From NCBI GenBank assembly GCA_026770615.1, contig MU632016.1:22406-49466 (forward strand): a stretch of 27,061 nucleotides of DNA, written 5' to 3'. Position 1 is the stretch's first letter. Each line of letters starts with the position of its first letter. Shown piece by piece: positions 16,198 to 25,643 of this stretch. Source of the DNA: Pavlovales sp. CCMP2436 (lineage: Eukaryota > Haptophyta > Pavlovophyceae > Pavlovales). The notes under the pieces were generated by a model. That model searched no databases, was not told the DNA's origin, and worked only from the letters and a program-made list of their open reading frames with translations. The translations under genes and the position numbers were made by a program.

Positions 16198-18315
16198 ATG
16201 ATGCGTGCCGTCCTCGTCTCGTGCTTGGCTGGCCCGCGCGCGGCGGCGCACCTCGGGCGGCCGGCGGGCCGCCTCGCGCACGCCGCGCGCGCGCGCCCGC
16301 TCGCCAGCGCGAGCGCCACCACCGCGCCGACGCTGGCGAGCGCGGGCAACGTGAAGGTCTGGATCGAGCAGCAGATGCGCAGCGCGATTGTGGCCGAGTT
16401 CGGGCCCGAGTACAGCGACGTGGACCCCTTGGTCACGCCCGCGACCAAGGCGGCGTTCGGCGACTACCAGTGCAACGCGGCCATGTCGCTCGGCAAGGCC
16501 GTCGGCAGGAAGCCGCGCGAGGTGGCCGAGCAGCTCGTCGCGGCGGCGCAGCTCGCGGGCGTGTGCGAGGTGCCCGAGATCGCCGGCCCTGGCTTCCTCA
16601 ACATCCGGCTGCGCGAGGATGCGCTCGCCGAACGGGTGCAGGCTGTGCTTGCCGACCCCGAAAGGCTCGCGCTGCCGCGCAAGACGGCGCAGCGCATCGT
16701 AGTGGACTACTCCTCGCCCAACATCGCCAAGGAGATGCACGTGGGCCACCTGCGCTCCACCGTGATCGGCGACGCGCTCGCGCGGTTGCTCGAGCTACAG
16801 GGGCACGCGGTGGTGCGGCTCAACCACGTGGGCGACTGGGGCACCCAGTTCGGGATGCTCATCACGCACCTGCGCGAAGTGCGGCCCGAGGCGGTGGGCG
16901 CGGCTGACGGGAGCGCTGACGGACTCGGCTCGCTCGAGATCGGCGACCTAGTGACCTTCTACAAGGCGGCCAAGCGGCGCTTCGACGAGGACGAGGCCTT
17001 CCAGACCGCCTCGCGCGCGGCCGTCGTCGCGCTACAGGTGGGCGACGAGGCGTGCCTCAAGGCGTGGCGTGCGCTCTGCAGCAAATCGCGCGATGAGTTT
17101 GGCCAGATCTACAAAACGCTCGGCGTCGACGCCCGTCTCGAGGAGCGCGGCGAGTCCTTCTACAACCCGGGGCTCGGCGCAGTGGTCCAGCGCCTCGACG
17201 CGGCGGGCGTGCTCGTCGCCTCAGCGGGCGCGCGCGTCGTTTACCCCGAAGGTGCCGAGCCGAGCGCGGCCACTGACGAGAAGAACGACGGACCGCCGCC
17301 GTTGATCGTGGTCAAGTCGGACGGTGGCTACATGTACTCCACCACCGACCTGGCTGCCATCGTACACCGCGTGGCCGAGGAGCGCGCCGAGCGCGTGCTC
17401 TATGTAACTGACTCGGGGCAGTCGCTCCACTTCTCACGAGTCTTCGACGCGGCGCGGCGCGCGGAGCTCGCGCCAGCCTCCGTCACGCTCGAGCACGTGC
17501 CGTTCGGGCTGGTGCTCGGCGAGGATGGCAAGAAGTTCAAGACGCGCTCGGGCGAGACTGTGCGCCTGGCCGATCTGCTGCTCGAGGCGGTGCGCATCGC
17601 CAAGGAGGACCTGCTCAAGCGCGCAGAGGAGCGTGGCGAGGGGGTGGAGGGGGTGGACGCGCTGGCGAGTTCGATCGGCATCTCCGCGGTCAAGTACGCC
17701 GACCTCTCGATGAACCGCAACTCCAACTACCGCTTCTCCTACGCCAAGATGCTCGCGCTCACGGGGAACACCGCGCCGTACATGCTCTACGCCTACGCGC
17801 GCATCGCCGGCATCCAGCGCAAGGCGCGCGCGAGCGGGGGCGGGAGCGAGGGGCCCGCAGGTGCGGCGGTGCCTGCCATCCTGCTGGGCACTGCGGAGGA
17901 GCGCGCACTCGCGATGCACCTGCTGCGGCTACCGGAGGTGCTCGACCAGGTGAGCTCGTGCCCTGCCCCCGCTCCCCTCTCTTGTTGCTGCTGCTGCTGC
18001 TGCCGCCGCTGCTGCCGCCGCTGCCGCTGCCGCTGCTGCTGCTGTAATCGTCGTCGCTGCTGCCCGCTCATTGCCCCCCCCCTCCGCGCCCCGCGCCCCG
18101 CTCGGCAGGTGGAGGGAGATCTGCTGCCGCACCGGCTGTGCGACTACGCCTACGAGCTGAGCGGCAAGTTCAACCAGTTCTACGAGAGCTGCCCCGTCAA
18201 CAACGCGCCCTCCGCGGAGCTGCGCGAGTCGCGCGTCGCGCTCTGCACAGTGACGGCGAGCACGCTGCGCCTCGTGCTCTCGGTCCTCGGCATCCCCACG
18301 CTTGAGAAGCTCTGA
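16198..18315 (+). CDS. RARS: Arginyl-tRNA synthetase (class I), two exons, probably organelle-targeted or dual-targeted
   Basis: This enzyme charges tRNA-Arg. The exons are 16198-17949 and 18109-18315, giving about 652 residues. The 159-nt GT-AG intron is phase 0 and joins LPEVLDQ to VEGDLLPHRLCDYAYEL. The N-terminus has an Arg/Ala-rich, acid-free roughly 45-residue stretch (MMRAVLVSCLAGPRAAAHLG), typical of an organelle presequence. The Arg-tRNA synthetase N-terminal domain follows (FGDYQCNAAMSLGK, GPGFLNIRL). The catalytic core has SSPNIAKEMHVGHLRSTVIG, with the HIGH-type motif HVGH at 181-184, and LNHVGDWGTQFGMLI. The class signature loop is GEDGKKFKTRSGETVRL at 441-457, the eukaryotic and many-bacteria form of KMSKS. 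The DALR anticodon-binding domain (YAYELSGKFNQFYESCPV) ends in LRLVLSVLGIPTLEKL. The first ATG pair at 16198 is consistent with the presequence. Confidence 0.92.
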   Translation: MMRAVLVSCLAGPRAAAHLGRPAGRLAHAARARPLASASATTAPTLASAGNVKVWIEQQMRSAIVAEFGPEYSDVDPLVTPATKAAFGDYQCNAAMSLGKAVGRKPREVAEQLVAAAQLAGVCEVPEIAGPGFLNIRLREDALAERVQAVLADPERLALPRKTAQRIVVDYSSPNIAKEMHVGHLRSTVIGDALARLLELQGHAVVRLNHVGDWGTQFGMLITHLREVRPEAVGAADGSADGLGSLEIGDLVTFYKAAKRRFDEDEAFQTASRAAVVALQVGDEACLKAWRALCSKSRDEFGQIYKTLGVDARLEERGESFYNPGLGAVVQRLDAAGVLVASAGARVVYPEGAEPSAATDEKNDGPPPLIVVKSDGGYMYSTTDLAAIVHRVAEERAERVLYVTDSGQSLHFSRVFDAARRAELAPASVTLEHVPFGLVLGEDGKKFKTRSGETVRLADLLLEAVRIAKEDLLKRAEERGEGVEGVDALASSIGISAVKYADLSMNRNSNYRFSYAKMLALTGNTAPYMLYAYARIAGIQRKARASGGGSEGPAGAAVPAILLGTAEERALAMHLLRLPEVLDQVSSCPAPAPLSCCCCCCCRRCCRRCRCRCCCCNRRRCCPLIAPPLRAPRPARQVEGDLLPHRLCDYAYELSGKFNQFYESCPVNNAPSAELRESRVALCTVTASTLRLVLSVLGIPTLEKL
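17982..18043 (+). repeat. CTG/CCG trinucleotide repeat inside the synthetase intron
   Basis: A run of CTG and CCG units lies within the intron 17950-18108, followed by a C-rich tract before the acceptor. The intron length is a multiple of three and its frame is free of stops. Retention would add a 53-residue Cys/Arg-rich insert. Confidence 0.85.
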
Positions 18316-18760
18316 GCGAGCGAGTGCCTGTTGTTCGCTCTCGCGATAATATATATATAGTTAGCTATGTGTCGGCTGTCCTAGGCAACTTATAGTTACG
18401 AGGCGCGAACTCACGTGCGCGCGACTGCTCCAGCCTGTGGCGGCTCGGCACCTCGCCCCTCCAGCTGCCTCATCCGTGGCGGCTGCCATTCAGCGGCGGC
18501 TCCGGCAGCTGATCAGCTCCACGGAGTGATATCCAAAATCCAGCTCTGCGCCCGGACTGGATATCATCTACTGAAAGTCCAGTCAGTGTCTGCGGTCAGA
18601 CTAGCTCCACGCTGGATTCCGTAGCCTGACAACAAAATTGTTTCCCGCCGAATTCTACGTCTAGGGAGCGCTTCAAAGTTTGATGAACAACTAATTTGTA
18701 TTTATTTTATTTTATCGGATAATAAATGCCAACTAAAAATACCCCCGCCACACTGATAGT
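18316..18760. other. Intergenic, 3' flank of arginyl-tRNA synthetase
   Basis: No gene is seen. There is a TA run at about 18348-18359. TGATATCCA (18528-18536) is inverted as TGGATATCA (18558-18566). An AT-rich stretch lies around 18690-18730. Confidence 0.4.
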
Positions 18761-19023
18761 GAACCATGCTGAGCCGCTAATAATAATACTCAAACGTTTC
18801 AGAAAGTGTGTTAGCATTGCGGCCTCTGCATCTCCCATCTCGCAACTCTCTCACCTCAACCCTCGTTTTTATAACAAGTTTAACCAGGTACATCACCTTA
18901 CGGCGAATCTTTAAGCGCATCAGCATCGCGACTTATTTAGAAACCCCACAAACTCTCAGTTAAAAGCAATATCTTACAATATACTAGCGGCTCAGCATGG
19001 TTCCACAGGTGGTGTTCACTCAC
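18761..19023. repeat. Facing pair of repeat B ends (foldback, about 263 bp)
   Basis: GAACCATGCTGAGCCGCTA (18761-18779) and the inverted TAGCGGCTCAGCATGGTTC (18985-19003) enclose about 205 bp of AT-richer DNA. Beyond the right copy the usual flank continues (CACAGGTGGTGTTCACTCAC, then GACTTGGTCGACGTCAGACA to about 19042). No coding sequence is supported. Confidence 0.7.
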
Positions 19024-19167
19024 AGACTTGGTCGACGTCAGACATTGGTCCTGGCAGAGTGTCTATCCTGGCGGGGTGGTACAGACAGTATTCCACTCGA
19101 GGCCCCTCCTCGTCGACGGTTTGTAACGATATCACTCCGAGGATAACGGGCACAACGCGGATGGTTG

Positions 19168-19350
19168 TTGTTAGCATTTGTGTGCGCCCTTGAGCGTGGA
19201 CGGATGTGTATGAGTACTCGAGGGTACTCACAAGTGATTTTACTGGATAGTTATCCTTTCCCCCATTGTGACAACACACTTCCGGTCGGCAGCATTCGTC
19301 GGCGGGGTTAAGAAGGCTCTTAACCCAACTATCGGAAGTGGACTCATAGA
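19168..19350 (+). repeat. Repeat B internal body, copy 2
   Basis: This is the direct-orientation match to 12978-13170. It follows the repeat B terminus at 18985 by about 180 bp, whereas copy 1 precedes a terminus, so together they outline an element with a body between two inverted ends. Just after it, GAGTTTTTAGGG (19398-19409) pairs with CCCTATAAACTC (19414-19425) around ACCG. Confidence 0.7.
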
Positions 19351-19497
19351 GTCCAGGAAGAGTCCAGGATGAGAATGTTCCTAACCGTAAATTGAGTTTT
19401 TAGGGACCGCCCTATAAACTCGGTTACGTTTATGGGACCGCTTCGTTCCGTCTTTGCTTGTCATGCAAGATTGTGCAATAGATTAGTCATATATATA

Positions 19498-19552
19498 TAG
19501 CGGTTCAGCATGGTTCAACAGGTGTTGTTCACTCACTGACTTGGTCGACGTC
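19498..19552 (-). repeat. Repeat B terminus, inverted
   Basis: TAGCGGTTCAGCATGGTTCA, then ACAGGTGTTGTTCACTCACT and GACTTGGTCGACGTC. It directly follows ATATATATA, as do other copies. It matches the inverse of 26762-26816 over about 55 bp. Confidence 0.75.
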
Positions 19553-19781
19553 AGACGTTAGTCCAGTCATCTGACGCGGGGCGCCTCGGGCTCGAGCCGC
19601 GCACCTGTACTCAGCAGATACCGTAACTGGCCTGCTGTGTGATGCCGATAGAGGTATAGTCTAACAGTTGTCGCCGTTGGGCGTTGGCCAGATCCGCACC
19701 CGCCGACCGCCGTCCGCCGAAGAATATTTTAAAAGTTTCGAGTTTAAAATAAAGTTACCGCGAAACTTATTTAAAACTGGC

Positions 19782-19786
19782 CCAAT
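19782..19786 (+). promoter_or_regulatory. Possible CCAAT box of the amidotransferase-SIS gene
   Basis: CCAAT lies 106 bp before the chosen ATG at 19893, in GGCCCAATCAATCACAG. Just before it, an AT-rich stretch has AAGTTTCG facing CGAAACTT (about 19734-19768). The motif is short and the call is tentative. Confidence 0.3.
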
Positions 19787-19892
19787 CAATCACAGCCCCC
19801 CGGAGCCAATTAAAATTTACACCGCCCAACGCCGAAACGCCGTTGGCGCCTTCCACGCGCGAGTGCGGGTGCTTCGCCGTCCTCGCAGCACG

Positions 19893-22800
19893 ATGTGCGG
19901 CAATCTCGGCCTCCTACTCGTCGTCAACAGCAGCGGCCGGCTAGTCGTGCGCGTTGTCGTCCCTGGTCACGCCGAGGAGCTCAAGGAGCCGGCCGCGATC
20001 CTGCGCGAGATGATCGCGGCCACGGAGATCCGTGGCGGCCAGGCCGGTGGCCTTTCCGCGTTCCAATTCGCGACGAGCGGCTCGGGCGTGACGGCGCCCG
20101 TCGTCGGGCGCGTGCGCGCCATCGCACGGAAGCGATACCCACTCGCCGACGATCTCGCCAGGCTCTTCCGCTCCCAGTGCCCGTCGGGCAAGGGCAAGGA
20201 CACGGGGAGCCTCACCGTCGTGGGGCACACGCGCTTTGCGACAGGCTCGGCCAACAAGCTGCCCGAGCTCCACCCGCACGACTGGGGCAGCTCTGGTTAC
20301 CTGAAGGAGAAGCAGCCGTTCGAGATCGAGCGCATTTGGTCTTGGGACCGCGCCGCAGCCGCGCTCGTCGCCTCGCCGCTGCCGTTCGGCGTGCAGCTGA
20401 CGCACAATGGTGACTTTGACGCCGTCGAGGCTTACTCGGGCATCGTTCTCAATTCCGAGCTCGGCCTGTGGCTCGAGCGCGCGCTGCACACGCCGAACTC
20501 GACGACGGGAGACTCGCCCAAGATGGTGGGGCTGATCTCGCTGCTGCGTGTGCAGGGCCGCTGGGCGCCCGCGGCACGCCTCGCGTGGCTGCGCGTCGTG
20601 TGCACGCGCACAACAGACGTGAGCGACGGCGAGCAACTGAGCAAGCTTGCTCCAAACACGTGCCCGCCGGCGGCGGTGTGGGAGGCGCATGCGGCGTTAC
20701 TCGAGGCTGCCTGGAAAAGGCACGCGCCGGCCATCGCCATCCCGATCGGCACCGACGGCCGGCAGTATCGCATCGCCTCGGCGGGCGTGCGCGCGCTCCG
20801 CACGGATATCATCGAGCAACTTGCCAATCCCGCAGCGCGAGCCGCGCTGCAGCCTGGCGCGGAACTGTGGTCGGCGACGACAGTGCGAGCGTTTGTGCAC
20901 CACGCCGTGCGTGGCTGGCTGGTTGCCGATCTTCACACCGCGCTCGCCGAGGCACTCTCCCGCGCCCACGGTAGCTTTGGGCTGCAGGCGCACTGCTCGG
21001 TCGAGCCCGGCGCGGTGGTACTCGGCTGCAAGGGTATATATATATATATACATATATACATGTATATATCTTATTTTTATTTTGTCATCTTTACTAACCC
21101 CCCCCCCCTCCCTCCCCCCTCCCAATCAGGTCAACCGATGGGCATCGCCTTCTCCGTGAGTATGCCGCTCGTGCTCTTCGGGTCCGAGGCGAGTGCACTC
21201 CAGGTAGCTGTCACCGCGGACGGGCGGCCGCTGTCCACCAGGCTGGACATGGACGAGGTGGGCGAGACGATCCGCGTTGGGCCCCCCGCGGCGCTCGTCG
21301 AGGGCGGCTACTCGGCGCTCGGCGCGCGCGCACGCTTGGCAGCGGGGAGAGCGCCCTCCACGGCCGCAGCGCCCACGACCCTCCTCCTGAGCGGCGGCCA
21401 ACTTGAGCTGCGCGCCTACTCGCTCTCCGGTGCGTTCGAGTCTACCCGTTTGCAGCTCCAGGCGCGCTGCGTGTCGATCGGAAATTGCACGCCGCTCTTT
21501 GACCCGCTCGCCGACCTCGTGGCAATCGACCTGCTGCAGACGCCTTCGGTGCTGCACACGATCGATAAGGATTGGGCCGACCCGCACTCGGCCAACCGCG
21601 CAGCCGCCAGCGAGCTTGCAGACTACTTGTTGAGTAGGATGGAGGCGCGGAGAACTGCGCGGCTCGACACAGTTGACCTTTTGATTGGCGGAGTCGAAGT
21701 CTCCCTCTGGCTGTCGGAGCAGATCGCCGCAGACATCCGCGCCGCCTTCCCGTCGCTCACCGTCAAGGTCGTCAGCACCAACAAGCTGCTGGGTGTCTCG
21801 GGGTTCTCGCCGCGCCGCACGTACTTCGCCGGGAACGACCGCGTCTCGGCCCCCCAGGTTGAGCACGCGGCAGTTCTGCTCGTCTCGCAGAGCGGCCAGA
21901 CCTTCCCCACGCTCCACGCGACGCGCCTGCTCGCCAGGCTTGCGCCTGGCCGCGTGTGGCTGCTTTCTGGCACCCAGGGCTCCAAGATGGAGGCGGCGCT
22001 TGCCGCCGTCACGCGCGAGTGCGCCAGCGATAAGGTCGGTGCCCCACGCGTGATCCTCTCTCTCTCGGGCCACCGGCCATCGGAGGCATCCTCTTTGGCG
22101 GTGGCGGCAACCCACCACACGATGACGCACCTGCTGCTGCACCTCGCCACGCACGTACGCACCCATGCGCCTGCAGCCAGGATCCTGCAGCCATGGGAGG
22201 TGGCAGTGGGGCGCGTGTCAGCGTCCGCCCGCCGCGCCGACGCACGCACCACGCCTGCGCTCGGCGCCTACCCGATGCGTGCTGTGCAGGCCACGCCCGC
22301 GATGCCCGCGAGTGACGCCGCCCCGCCGCTGGAGGAGGGCACGGCCAAGGGCGTGTCGATCGAGATCCAAGCCATCGGGCTTCACGACGCCAGCGCCCTC
22401 GACCACCGCCTGCCTACCGGCGCGCCAACGATCGCGCGCCCGCCGTCATACCCCCGTCACCGCGGGAGCGCGGCGCTCTCCGACGGCGAGCTGCTCATCC
22501 GCCTGTCGGACGGTTGCCTAGCCGACATGCGGATGCTGGTCGCCACCTCCGTCGTGCCCAACATCTCGGCGCTCGTAGGCTTCGACGAGCACGGACGCCC
22601 GCTCGCCTCGAGCGGCGAGCGCGAGGCCCTGCTTGAGCAGGGCAGGCGCTGGGCGGCGCACGTGCGCGAGCCGTGGGTGGTGCGTGCCGCCGCTGCCGCC
22701 GTCCCCAGCTACTATTACTGCCACCGCCATCGTCCCAGCCTCCGAACCGCCCCCCTCCCCCCCCTGCCCGCCTCACCCCACCCCCCCTTCCCCCCGGTGT

Positions 22801-24778
22801 AGGTGCTCGTGCTCGTCGGCTCGTACATCATCATCACACTCGTCCTCGGCATCCCGGTCGTGGGGCTGCTCACCCGGCTGCTGCTGCGCGCGGCCGGCCG
22901 AAAGGTCACGCTCAGCTGGTCGCTCGACGAGCCGCTGGCGTTGCAGCAGCATGCGAGCTGGACGCTGCTCGGCTTTGTCGTGCGGCTCGCCGATGCGCTG
23001 ATCTATGTCTACCTGGGCAAGCTCCTCACCTGGGGCTCGCGGCTGGCTGGCGGCCGGCCGCTGTGGGCGCGGCTCGGGAAGCGCACCCTGGTGATCGTCG
23101 AAACGCCGACGTAATCGCCATCCCACTGTCTCCTCTTTACTGTCTGGCTTTCTGTTCTGACTGTCTGCTGTTGCTCTAAAAAAAAAAAAAAAAAACGATG
23201 TGCTCCCCTCCCCCGTCCTACCTGCCTGTACAACAGGAACCACCAGCTGCTTGAGACGTTTGTAAGCAAGCTCTTCTCGCAGGCCTACTCGGTCTCCTCT
23301 ATCGACGTGCACGGCGCGGCAGGTGTCGGTGAGTGCTGCGAACGAGCGAGCGTCCGTGTGTCAATGCGCGCGCGACCAGCGCTAACGCGCCCCACCCCGC
23401 GACCAACCGACCCCAAATCCGCGCACGCAGACCACTTCGTGCACCGCTTCACTCACCGGGTGACGCGCGGGGTGCTGATCGCGGTCGGGAGACCTGACGG
23501 CCGGCTCTGCGGCCTCGCGAAAACAGAGGCCTCGCTGATCCTAGCCTGCAAGCAGGCAGCCTTCATCCAGAACCCTTCCTACTCGATGACGGAGAACTCG
23601 GGCAACGCGCCCGAGTTAATCTCCGTCGGACACAATCCCTTCCACCCCGCAGGCGTGGTGCGGCACGTGCCGCTGTCGTCCGCCACCCGCCGGCGCTTCG
23701 TGGACGAGCTCGTGTACGAGAAGCTGCATCAGGTGCAGGGAGAACTCACGCTGAAGCCGACGCGCGTGCTGAGCACAGGCAAGCAACCCTCCTCCCAACT
23801 CACGTGAGCCCCGACCGCCTCTGCCCGTTGCCTCCTTACACTTACACCCCCCCCCCTACCCTGCTCTCTCTTTCTCTTTCCCAGTGACCACGCGCCTGCT
23901 CAACGATCTAACGGGGCACGGCTACAAGGCCGCCCAGCAGGCGCTCAGCGGGGTCGAGGCGGCGGTGCTCGTGCAGGTCATTGCTCATTGCTATACTGAA
24001 GCCATTGCTATCCCGCGGTCTCCCTCTTGACTGTCTCTCTGGCTGTGACAACAGTGCTGCTGTCCGCTCTGACTGTCCGCTCTGACTGTCTCCTCTGCAG
24101 GTATTCAAGGAGCTGCCGATGGGCGCCCACTTCATCCCGCGCGACGACCGCCAGCGACTGGCGCGGCGGCCTCCGGTGCGCAACTCGGGCCCGCCCAACC
24201 CCGCGCTTCTCAGACGTGTCGACTCCGTCGGCTCGAACGACCCTAACGCGCGCCTCGCGTTCGCGCACAAGCTAGACACCCGTACGCATGAGATTCAGGA
24301 CCGGCAACTGGTCCTGCAACACTTCTACGAAAGCCGCGTCGCCGCGCTCGAGCGGTACGTGCCAAAAGCGCATTCCAGAGGGAGGACAAACTCTGCCCTG
24401 CTGACTGTCCGCTCTGACAGCCCTCCCTGGCTGTCCCCTATGACTGCCCTCATTGTCTGTGTCCGCCCTGACTGCCCTCCCTGACTGTCCGCACTGACTG
24501 TGTCCGCTCTGACTGTCTCCTTGACTGTCCTCCCCGCTGCTGTCAGGTACGTCGCCTTCTGCGTCCTATTCCACGCGATGGCCGCCGAGAGCTCGCACCC
24601 CTGGCTCAAGCACCCGTGGAACATCGCGCGCTCCCAGTCCAATCTGCGCGTGGCCACGACCGCTTCGCCCGTCTCCGCCTCCGACGCGAGCAACGACGCC
24701 GATACTGTGCTCGCCGAGACGCGCGCTGTGCTGCGCGCGATGACCACCAAGATGCGCGGGCTCGTCGCCCACTTCTGA
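19893..24778 (+). CDS. Class II glutamine amidotransferase + SIS + membrane fusion protein, eight exons
   Basis: The exons are 19893-21033, 21130-22679, 22803-23110, 23237-23328, 23431-23778, 23885-23976, 24101-24354 and 24547-24778 (4,017 nt, about 1,338 residues). The start puts Cys at position 2 (MCGNLGLLLV), the Ntn nucleophile of class II amidotransferases. EIRGGQAGG (about 45), GHTRFATGS (about 112) and LTHNGDFD (about 168) are the matching GlmS-type motifs, and KGQPMGIAFS...LFGSEASAL closes the domain. The SIS fold follows around residues 555-665, with AAVLLVSQSGQTFPTLHATR (about 630), as in the GlmS isomerase domain. Two membrane segments lie at about 896-925 (VLVLVGSYIIITLVLGIPVV) and 940-965. 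The last roughly 370 residues (VETPTNHQLLETFVSKLFSQ, later LVLQHFYESRVAALERY) match nothing I know. Intron 5 is GC-AG (23779-23884) and intron 1 is TA-rich. The intron 2 donor could be 3 nt earlier. The chemistry is likely glutamine-dependent amination of a sugar phosphate or similar, at a membrane. The substrate is unknown. Confidence 0.75.
24035..24545 (+). repeat. CTGACTGTC-type repeats in introns 6 and 7
   Basis: Introns 23977-24100 and 24355-24546 are built largely from degenerate units such as CTGACTGTCCGCTCTGACTG. Intron 3 (23111-23236) holds weaker copies (TTTCTGTTCTGACTGTCTGC). Each unit contains CTGAC, a good branch-point match, followed by pyrimidines, so the introns carry many potential branch sites. 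Confidence 0.75.
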
Positions 24779-25193
24779 GTCAGCACGCCACAGTCGGCAT
24801 TGTCCGACTACTCCTCGGTGCAAGAGGCGCGACACGCTCGGTTGTGTGCTCGCCTCGCCTCCCCTGCCTCGCTCTTCAAGGTCCCTGGCTACGCGCATTT
24901 CTGGGGATCTATGATTGGGAGGAGTGGCGTTACGATCCGGAGGAGAACCTCCGCCCAGATGTGATCGACACCTTATCGCATCGTTTGCTGACGGCGGGTT
25001 ATGTTGAACGGTCCTACTCACTAACTAGTTACCCACAATTATTAAATAATTATGTAGACGTCAGTTGGCGTATTAAAAATAGTAGTACTGTAACACGGCG
25101 TGTTACAGTACTTTTCCGTTTTCTTTTATAACGAACAATAAAAGAAACGAGCTTGTAACTCGCCTTCTTACATAACACCATGGATTAACGACA
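24779..25193. other. 3' flank of the amidotransferase-SIS gene
   Basis: No gene is supported. The GC-rich sequence changes to AT-rich after about 25015. The main feature is the perfect palindrome at 25084-25112, followed by AATAAA at about 25136-25141. Together these may mark transcript end formation. Confidence 0.45.
25084..25112. terminator. Near-perfect 29-bp palindrome
   Basis: AGTACTGTAACACG (25084-25097), one G, then CGTGTTACAGTACT (25099-25112): 14-bp perfect arms. It lies about 300 bp after the stop of the amidotransferase-SIS gene and 24 bp before an AATAAA. It could be a 3' end element, a protein-binding site or an element remnant. Confidence 0.6.
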
Positions 25194-25643
25194 GGGTCAA
25201 AATCCGAATTAGTGGCCAGTCCTGGGGGAAATTCGAAAAAAGTCCGGTGAAAATCCTCTGGAGCAACTCAGGAACCGGAGGTGGTGCCGCGGAGTTTGTT
25301 GCAGATTCGTGAATGGGGCACCGCCCCATTCACGAATCTGCAACTTATCCGCGGCACCGCCCCATTCACGAATCTGCAACAAACTCCGCGGCACCATGTC
25401 GGGAACCATGCCTTTCTTTTCGCTTCCGAACGCTGAGAATCGGAAATGTTAGTTACATTCAGTACTTTGTCGACCCTAAAGGCACCTAAGAGGCACACGA
25501 GGTGTGCTCCGACCGTCAAGGAGGGCTCTATTCGGCAATCGACACTTAGCGCACAGGGGTGACCAATGTCTACTTCTTCGTCCCGGCCACCACTTTTCCC
25601 CCTCCCCAGTGCGGAATCACGCCACTAATTCGGATTTCGACCT
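25194..25643 (-). mobile_element. MITE family 1, copy 2 (450 bp, TSD GACA)
   Basis: The ends are GGGTCAAAATCCGAATTAGT then GGC at 25194 and the inverted GCCACTAATTCGGATTTCGA then CCT at 25621-25643. GACA flanks both sides (25190-25193 and 25644-25647), again a 4-bp duplication. The body is the reverse complement of copy 1. It is longer because of a rearranged block: GGTGCCGCGGAGTTTGTTGC and its continuation (25283-25319) are perfectly inverted at 25359-25395, with another inverted 22-bp copy at 25323-25344. Confidence 0.85.

Noticed and set aside
16126..16749. Upstream extension of the NEMP frame by about 208 residues
   Set aside because: It is antisense to the strongly supported synthetase exon, shows no membrane-protein character, and the ATG at 16125 is followed at once by a signal-like segment.
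17793..18132. Minus-strand poly-Gln / poly-Ala proteins
   Set aside because: They are produced only by the CTG/CCG repeat in the synthetase intron.
19668..19892. N-terminal extension of the amidotransferase gene
   Set aside because: It would bury the catalytic Cys that must follow the initiator Met. The region is AT-richer and contains promoter-like sequence.
25283..25395. CRISPR-like array
   Set aside because: The repeated units are inverted and directly nested in a MITE, with no regular spacers. The genome is eukaryotic.
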